Shown piece by piece: positions 9,540 through 18,500 of a stretch of 64,000 nt of DNA (position 1 is its first letter; every line of letters starts with the position of its first letter). The translations under genes and the position numbers were made by a program. The stretch lies in the NCBI RefSeq assembly GCF_964275005.1, contig NC_092685.1:9201654-9265653 (forward strand), read 5' to 3'. This stretch comes from Diadema setosum. Its lineage: Eukaryota > Echinodermata > Echinoidea > Diadematoida > Diadematidae. Under the pieces are notes generated by a model. It was given only the letters and a program-made list of their open reading frames with translations, did no database searches and had not been told where the DNA came from.

Positions 9540-12500
9540 GTATCGTTCTTGATTGATAATATTTACTGATTTATGTCTGTGATAATTATGTTCTTCACAC
9601 TAGCTTAGTTGACATGATTTTTTTTTTGATGATGCCTCATTGAAATTCGAAATGTAATCATTTGAAAGCAATACATGCAAGGTATTCAACTGCAAAGACT
9701 GTGAACTGTTCATTTTTATACTGTGAAATGGAAGCAGTTAAACTAAACTTTTGAGTTAAAGTGATGACCACTGACGTGGTATGGAGAGTTATTTTAAGTG
9801 AAGCAGTTATGTTTGCCACAATTTGTCAGTAGATCAGCATGTTATGTAAATGCAAACATTGTCATGGTAATGACAAAGTTAGCACATAAGTTTTTTTGTA
9901 AGAAAAATTATTTATTATAAATCATTATGATTATTTCAATAGACCGCAAAGATACACCATCATGGGGAATTTTTCACTCACAGCATAGAAAATGACAGTT
10001 TTTGCACATTCAACTTCTTCAAGAATATGGATCCTGTTTGTTCTCCCTTGATAGTAATCACCGTGAAATATTTGATTTGGAAATATCTTTCAGGCCCTGA
10101 GACAGGGGAAATGCACCAATGGTGTAACCACTGCTATTACCAGTGATGTATCTGTACGAAGATTCACCACATACAAGTTATTGTCTGCCAGACGAATGAT
10201 GCCAAATGATGGCAGGGAGTATGCCTGGTTTGAGTACACTTGTCCTTCACATCAAGCTTTCTGCGTGCAGATTAGGTAGGGAAACCAAGGAAGTGTGCTC
10301 CATTTACAAGACACTCAAGAACGTCTGGTTTTCCATCAGTTATTCCAACTGCTGCCTTATTCCTTGAATATCTTTTAGTATTCATGCTTTGTCTTAAGAT
10401 TTTTCCCCTTTTACAGTTGCAGTTGATAGGCTATTGCCTAAATGCTTCTCGACTTGATACTGTTGTATATATATATATATGCCAAAAACTTTTAATGGTT
10501 GCTGTCACATGAACTGCAATGTAGTATTCGAGAATGCTTGTGTTCACTGACAAAATGCTATTCCTTTCTACCCTTGACAAAAGTAAGCAATAAATTATTG
10601 AAATTGATATATGAAGGGATGTATGTCCCATCGATGTGACTACTACAAGTGTAGAAGAATTTGCATTAAAGACAGAAGTAACATATATGTAAAACATTTT
10701 TATTTGAAGATGATATTCTAGAAGTCATGTTCTGTTCATGTGGTTCTTTTTTGTCTATTTGTTTAGTACAATTTAATTGATTTAGTTTGTCAATTTGCAC
10801 ATGATTTCGTGGTCTATTTAAGCACTGTTTGGGTGACCTTAACACAATGCCTAATAGCAAGTTTGTGTGATCAATTAGTCATGTTACTGATCTATCTCCA
10901 TTGTCTGTTCATCTTTTCAAAGACATCTCATGAAGCGTTTTTCTCCAGAAGACTTAATCGGCTTCAACAATACTGGCAATGTTTGTAAGTAAATTGTCCC
11001 ACGTATTCAAAAGGAAAACTTCAGATAGCACTCATACACTTTCTGCACTTCTTCTCTTTTGATCGCAACAAGTATTGGCGGTGATTTTTACAAGCATCCA
11101 GTATACAGTGTGGTCAGAATTAATATAGTGATTCTTGTTATGTCTTTTCTTTTTGAGGTCTCATCATTGTTGTTAATAATTTCAAAGCTATTCACTCATT
11201 TTGAAGAGAAAAATATTTTTGCCTCGTCGAAATGTCAGAAATGTTGAAATGTCAGAAATTGTGGTCTGAACGTGAAATTCTTTAAAAGCATGAAGGAAGT
11301 CTCAAAAGTTTTGATATATAGTAGTCATCTAATGTGATGTAGCATCCAAGTGGCCCTTTGAAATACAGTAGCCTTCTTGGCTACAATACTGATATGTGTG
11401 GTCCCTAGTGGTCATAGATTGGTGGTATGATAGGATGCAATCTGTTGCAACAGATTTAAAGGCAAAGGACACCTCCATACCACTGACTTCATACAGCAAG
11501 GGAACAACACAATTTAAATGTTATGTCTGTTACAACCCATTCCTGCATGAAGTTGTTGCTTCTGATTTTGTTTGTGTGTCATGAGAATGTAGGTCTTCAG
11601 GGCTTTGCCATCTAGGCTTTAAGGATGTGTATTTAGGAATTCCTAGTGAATCTGATCATTTTGAGAACTGCTGTGCTGATTGAGAACATTTCTCTGCTGA
11701 TACAGGTGTGTGGCCATCAGAAGAGATCTTAGCTTACCACTGCTTGAAGGAGAAGGATCAGTTCCGGTAATTTTTAATCTTCATGAAGGAATCTTATCTT
11801 ACCTTTGTTCTTGATTTTCAGTCTTAAGTTTTTCCTTTGTTAAATATGAAAAGTGTGTGCTTTTCATTGTTGAAATATATGTAGAGTATACTGGAATCTC
11901 TTTGGTTCTGTCCATTTACTTGCCCTTCTGTGTTTAGTTACATATACGGTACCTAAGATTTAAACCCTTACCAGTGAGGTGGGAAGTCTCTTCCCACCTC
12001 CCTGCCCTTACCACTCAGACTGGGTGGGTGGAGGGGAAGGAGCTAAATTCGTTCTCAAGTGAACTTTTATACTATTTTCACATCTGCATGGAATTTTTTT
12101 TCTTTTTTTTTTTTTGTTCCTCATAGATATCTTAAATGCAGCTTAGCATCATGTTGGTTTCAGATGACTAAGATCTACAGATGATAATATCATTCTCAAA
12201 ATAACAGTGTTTTTAACATGTGATAAGCAATGGTGATGAGGAAGAGAATCATGTACCACATTTAAGTGATTCTTGCAGAATTATGAATCTTGCATTAATC
12301 AATTTTCATACACTTAGAAAAAAAATGTAGGATACAAAACACTAGCGCATGAGAAATAGAATGAAACCCTGTACAATGTATTGTGTATCTTGAAATTTAT
12401 GTTAATTATAACAGGTTATTTCAAGAATTTCCTTGTAATAATTTCAGAGGCCTTTTTTCAGTCTTTTTTTTTTGTATAGCAGAATAGAGATTTTCATACA

Positions 12501-15500
12501 CATGTATCCATTTAATAGCTATTTACATTCATCTTGCATTTTTCATTTGCTGATATTGGAGATATAGTTTTAAAACATAATCTTATTCACATGATGAATG
12601 ACATTTATAGCTGTATTATCATAATGTATTTGGTTGACAATTTACCCTACTTCTCTGTCAGCCAATATGCTAGAACTTGTGTGGAGGCACATTCATCCCT
12701 CACAATTGTTCAGGAATGGTCCAAGAAAGCCCATTTTTATGTAGGAAGGGATCATTTGTATGCAGTGCTGTGAAATCACACATTTTCATCCATTTCTGTG
12801 TAGTGAACGAAGAGAGTGCAGACAGCACATACCCAAATATATCATCTAGATCTATTGAATATCTGCATTGCAGTGATATTTTAATTCATATGTTAGTTGC
12901 AGAATGTGCAAAAGATTTTAAGATTTTAGAACAAAACTTTGCAATATCACAAATGCTTTGTTGATGCCAGAAAAAAAAAAAGAAGGAATATTGGCATAGG
13001 ATATTACAGAATGCAACATGAATGATGCTTCTTTGTAAAACAATGCGCATACATTTTCAACTAATTTTCAACTAAACTGTGTTTAAGGAGGTAAACGAAT
13101 GCACATTATATCATCAGTTGATGAGAGGAAAGAAAATTAGGATTTATTTGTCTCTCCCAATAGAATTCAATCCCATTGTGCCTTCATTTTCCCCTAGCCT
13201 GTCTTCATTCTGATACACATTTCGTAAATGTTTACGAAGCCATCATTTTCCTGAAATGTTTCTCCCACAGAGGAAAAACTGTTTGTGAGCTTGGCGGAGG
13301 CATGTCATGTTTGGCAGGAATTGCAGTGAGTTCTGTCATTCATAGCAGAGTCATCATTTTGATTTTTGTTTTTGTTTATGTTTTTATTTCACTTCATTTC
13401 ACCAGCTGTGATCTCTTTGACTTTTCTGCTGAAAAACACATTTTAGTCATTTATGATTGTTCATCTGTAGGAACCTATAGTTCAGAGTTTATCATCTACT
13501 AAAATGTCAATGATCAAATGCAGTCTGCACAAGTGAAGTTCAAATTGTTGTCCCAGTATAAATTGATTTGCAGAAGAAAAACACAATTCCTTTAACTATT
13601 TTAAAAAAAATCTTTTTACAGGTAGTATTTTCCACAAATAAAAATTTCTAGTTAGATTGTATGCATCCCCATGTTATATTTCATAGTATCTTTATGTCTG
13701 TGAATTTTTCACGATGGTCGATATTCATGGAATTAACAACTTGTGAAAATATTGCTTCTGTAACATATGTGTGTGATATAGCATGTCCAAGGTGGCAAAA
13801 CATTAACTTCTCTCCTGGAAAGGAATAATAAATATTTTTATTCCATCACTGTGATTCTCAGTCACTCAGAATATTATCTTGTAAGTTTCATGCCATCTCT
13901 CGCAGTTTGTAATTTCATAATATTAATTTGGCTGCTAACCTGTCTGTAATGGCCACCTGTTTATCAAGCCTATTAGTGAGCACACTTGCTACATGCAGAT
14001 TTGATTAGGATTTACACAGTTACATAATATGTATTCATAGGTACTGTAAAACAAGGAATTTTCGCATGCATTTTAATTGTGTGAATTTTGCGAGAGCCAA
14101 GATATTCTTGTCTACACTACAAGCACTGAATGCCAGTGACAGTTTGTGAAAATTTCATGCTGCTAAAATAACTTAGTTTTAAGTATTACATCCTAAATTT
14201 CTATTTCAGTGCAGTGCATTCATGCATGGCATTTTATGTTGGATTTGTCAGATATTTTTTCACTAAACTGATTGCTAGTGGAAAATGCTCTGAAAATCAC
14301 AAAATGTAAAGGTCTTTCAGTAGACTCTAAGATTTGAAAATATGAAGAATTAAGATGTTAATGTACACATTCTATAGTTTACATTTTATTGTTTAGCAAA
14401 TTAATCCTCTATAGTTATGTTAGTATCTAGAAGAGATGATGCAGAAGTAGCATAAAATGGGGGGGGGGGGGGGGAGATAAAGAAACAGGCTCGTTCTGTG
14501 ATGAAAGTCAAGCTTTAAAAGCATACCAGTCGTGCACTGCTTCAGTTTCCATGTCAAATCATCTAGTTAACTTTCCAAAAGCATGGATTTGTTTTGAGAT
14601 GAAAGATTTTATTTCTCACCGTGTTGTCATATGCAGTTCTGCAATTATTTCATACTGCATCACACCATTGTGCAATCCTAACTAACTTGCTAAAGGCCCC
14701 AGTCATTTTTTTAATCACAAACTTAACTCTGATATCATCTCTCCAGTTTTTGATTTTGTTTTGTATTGTTGATGTACAGGAATACAATCTTCCTGTTCAT
14801 GTCTGTATATTGTGTTCATATGAAGCTGGCAGGGAGGATAATCTCCTCTTCTTCCTTCAATCTCTCCCTGCAGGTTGCCACCACTACAGAAGCTGATAGA
14901 GTGATCCTCACAGATGGAAACAAACTCTCATGTGACAGTATCCTTTTTAGTGAAGTGTATAAACTCTCATACCCTTCTTAGTGAATTGGATACTGTATAC
15001 GCCGAATATTTCGTGAGATTTTGATTTTCGCGAATTTTGCGAGTCGGGTGCTATTCGCAAAATTAAAAACATGCAAAAATATTGACTCTAATCCTGATGT
15101 GAATGTGACATACGCGTGTATAATTATTTCTTCGTGCAGTACAGGACTCCACGATTGCAAATTTAACCACTTGCGAAATCGTCGGGAATTCACAATTCGC
15201 GAAAATTTAGACTCGCGAAATATATGGCGTATACAGTAAATTCTCATTGGTTTCTTATCCCAAACTCTCATGTGACAGTATCCTTTTTAGGGAAGTGTGT
15301 AAACTCTCATCTGAGAGTATCCTTTTTAGTGAATTAGATAACTCTCATTGGTTTCCTATCCCAAACTCTCATCTGACAGTACCCTTTTTAGTGAATTGCA
15401 TGTTAACTGTCATTGGTTTCCTATCCAAAACTCTCATCTGACAGTATCCTTTTTAGTGAATTGCATAAACTCTTTTTGGTTTCCCATCCCATCCCACCCC

Positions 15501-18500
15501 TCCTCTATACACAACTAACTTCAGTCCTGTTGCCCTGTCAATTGCCCTGCAGTTGCTCAAACATCCTAAAACTTTGTTATTTCCTGAAACTTTGGTTTGA
15601 TATTGGTTCAGGTTTAGTTCAATCATGCCTTTGTTGCTCTCTTAGCAACCTCTTCTTCACTCATATGCATATTTTCTTTTTCTTGAAAAGTTTTGTATAA
15701 TTATGAGAAAAGAATTTGAATTATTTCAAGTTTCAGTGGTGTAGAGAGTGGTGCAAGGTGTAGGTACACACATTTGGGCAAGAGTGCATGGGGTTGAGGA
15801 GGATGAGTAACACTCAACTCTTCAGATTTATTTTCAGTGACCTTACAAAATAAAAGACATTCAAGTCATTTCTAAAAGAAACCAAGACAAATTTGGACAG
15901 ACCCAAGTGGAGACGAGGTAAGATTGAAATTGCATGTTTTAAAGATTTGTATTTTTCCTATGAAATCAGGGGGTAATGCTGCATTAGCAAGTTTTTTTAT
16001 GAACGTGATTCCTGCTTACCCTTCCTCAGTAGTGATAAAGCTCATTATGAATAGTATGCACAGTTGATACTTCTAAAAAAAATAACATCAAGAGCCCATG
16101 TATACACAGAGCAATGTTTCCAAGTGTAGTATCTGGTAAACACATTCCTCTTCTCAAAATCAGTATGCATTCTTTGTGTGTGTAATATTTTGTCATAGTA
16201 TTGTTTTCACAGCCACAATAAAACAGTCATTGTAACATGCCTTGGCAACACACATTGATCATTATGACACTGTAACAGGTTTTACTAAATGCAAAAATGT
16301 AGAGTTTAGCGTATTTCATCCTGTGTCAACTTGGTGTGAGTATTGCAGTAAGTAATCACCTCCATGACAGTTGACTTCGAGACCATCTCTCATTTCATCC
16401 CAAGGGAACTGAGGTGGAATGAACCCAGCAGCTATGCAGACCTGAGGGAGTGTGTGGATGTCATTCTGTGTGCTGACTGGTAAGGAATGCCAGGAATGCC
16501 AAGTATGCATGCCTGGATGTTTGCTGCTTCTCGGTTGCCTCTTGCTTCATTTTGTTCTTTCCTTGTTATGTGTGTATTTAAGGTAGACTGCTGTATCTCT
16601 CTCTCTCTCCCTCTCTCCCCTGCTCTCTGAATCTCTGTCTGTCTGTCTGTCTGAGTATTATGTTTCAACACATATGCGTTATAGTTGCTTCAACCTTGCA
16701 ACAACATTTTTAGGGTTAATCCGTACAAGAGAAACTTGCTTAACTTTATTTCACATTCTTGATTCTTAGTAGTATCCTTCTGCCATGTCCTTGCATTTGT
16801 TGTTGTCTTTTTGGTTGTTTGTCCATCTGTTTGTCTGTCTGTCTGTCTATTTGTCTGTCTCTTCCTCTCTCTCTCTCTCTCTGCTTGTAATTTGCTCTCC
16901 AAAGCTGTCAATTTTACGTGATCCTCATTTTGCATTCATCTATTCAGTGCCAATTCTGTTCTGTGATATTATATGTGTTCACGATCACTGCTGCATTTAT
17001 ATTCTATATATGTTCTTTATATTTTATGTATTCATACAATCACATGTTTTCTAGTGCTCATATAGTTCATGAGGAAGCATATGCCTCTGAATCTTTACCC
17101 CAGATCATTCTCATTAAAAGTCCAGAAGTCTTTTCCCTTCTACCCACAAATGTCGCATAGAATCCTAGAATGTGTGTGATGACAAGAGGGAGTGAGATAC
17201 ATAGCAAGCTGTCATAAGACGTGTTTGTCTTGTGGCTGGCAAAATTTACTCGGCCCTGTCACTGCAGGTCAGTATGCCTGGATTGTTGATTCCTAGGGAA
17301 GGCTGACTGACAGACAGATAGGACCTACAAGTGTAGTGCCAAGAGCAGTAATCTCAGGAGGGTTTGCCCCTTTCACAACTCTGCCTGTCTGTAGAAAAGA
17401 ATAAACTTTACCAAGTTTTCATATACTAGTAGTCTTTTTCTAACACATTTATACATTTGTTTATCTTATCGTCTGCATTCTTCAAACACAAGAACAATTA
17501 TGCATTGGCTTTTTATGCCTCCGCCACGAAGTGGTGCCGGAGGCATTATGTTTTCGGGTTGTCCGTCCGTCCTTCCATCCGTAATGAATTTTGTGGACAG
17601 CGTTACTAAAAAACCTTTTGATGTATCCTAATGAAACTTGGCATGTATGTGTATTAGGGGGTGAAGTTGTGCCTATCAACTTTTGGGTGCACATGCTCAA
17701 GGTCAAAGGTCAAAAAAGGTCAAGGTCAAGTACGTAAAATTTCACTATTTCCACCATATCTATGCAATACCTGAAGATATTTTCTTGAAACTTAGTGTAT
17801 ACATGTATTACCCAATTAAGATTCTTTGGTGAAAGTTTGGGGTCATGAGGTCAAAGGTCAAAAGTAAAAATATCAAAACTTAACATTTTTCTCTGTATCT
17901 TGGAAATTGTTCAAGGTATCTTCATGGAACATAGTATACATACTGTACATGTGCTGACTGGCAGTGAATATCTAGAGAATTTAGGGTTCATGGGTCAAAG
18001 GTCATGGGTCAAAGGTCAAGGGCAACACTTCAAAATTTTACTATTTCCCCTCATTTATGCAGTGCCAGCAGGATTATCTTTTCTTTTTTACACTTAGTGT
18101 ATGCATGTATAACCTAATAGAGATTCTCTGGAAGCTTTCTTTTTTCTTCTTTTTTTTTTGTTTGCCTCAAAGGTCAAAAGGTCAAAGATCAAGGGAAAGT
18201 GCTAAACTAACTTTTCCTCCATATCTCAGAAGTGGCTCAAGTTATCTTGAAACTTACTATGTATTTATGCATGTTGTGCCTGACAGTGATTATCCTATGA
18301 ATTTTAGGGTCAAAGGCCAGATGAAAATGGTAACAATGAACTTTTCATTATAGAAATTGCACTTTTTCTCCATACCTTGAAAATTACTCAATGCATAAAC
18401 TTATGAATGGGTCAAAGTCAAGTTAAAGTCCTTAAATCCCCAAGTACATGCTCTCCTATTCATCCAATTAAAGGGATAGTACAGTATTGGTGGAGATGAG

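Noticed and set aside
14922-15490. Spaced direct repeats that could suggest a CRISPR array
   Set aside because: Units alternate without unique spacers, the context is an animal gene, and one gap is a transposable element.
15838-15917. CAMKMT exon 7 starting at the stronger acceptor tttcag (15837)
   Set aside because: In the frame fixed by the downstream match it begins with TGA, so the acceptor at 15856 is preferred.
16432-17054. Arg/Glu-rich and Ser/Leu-rich frames on opposite strands
   Set aside because: Readings of CT and CTGT microsatellites in CAMKMT intron 8.
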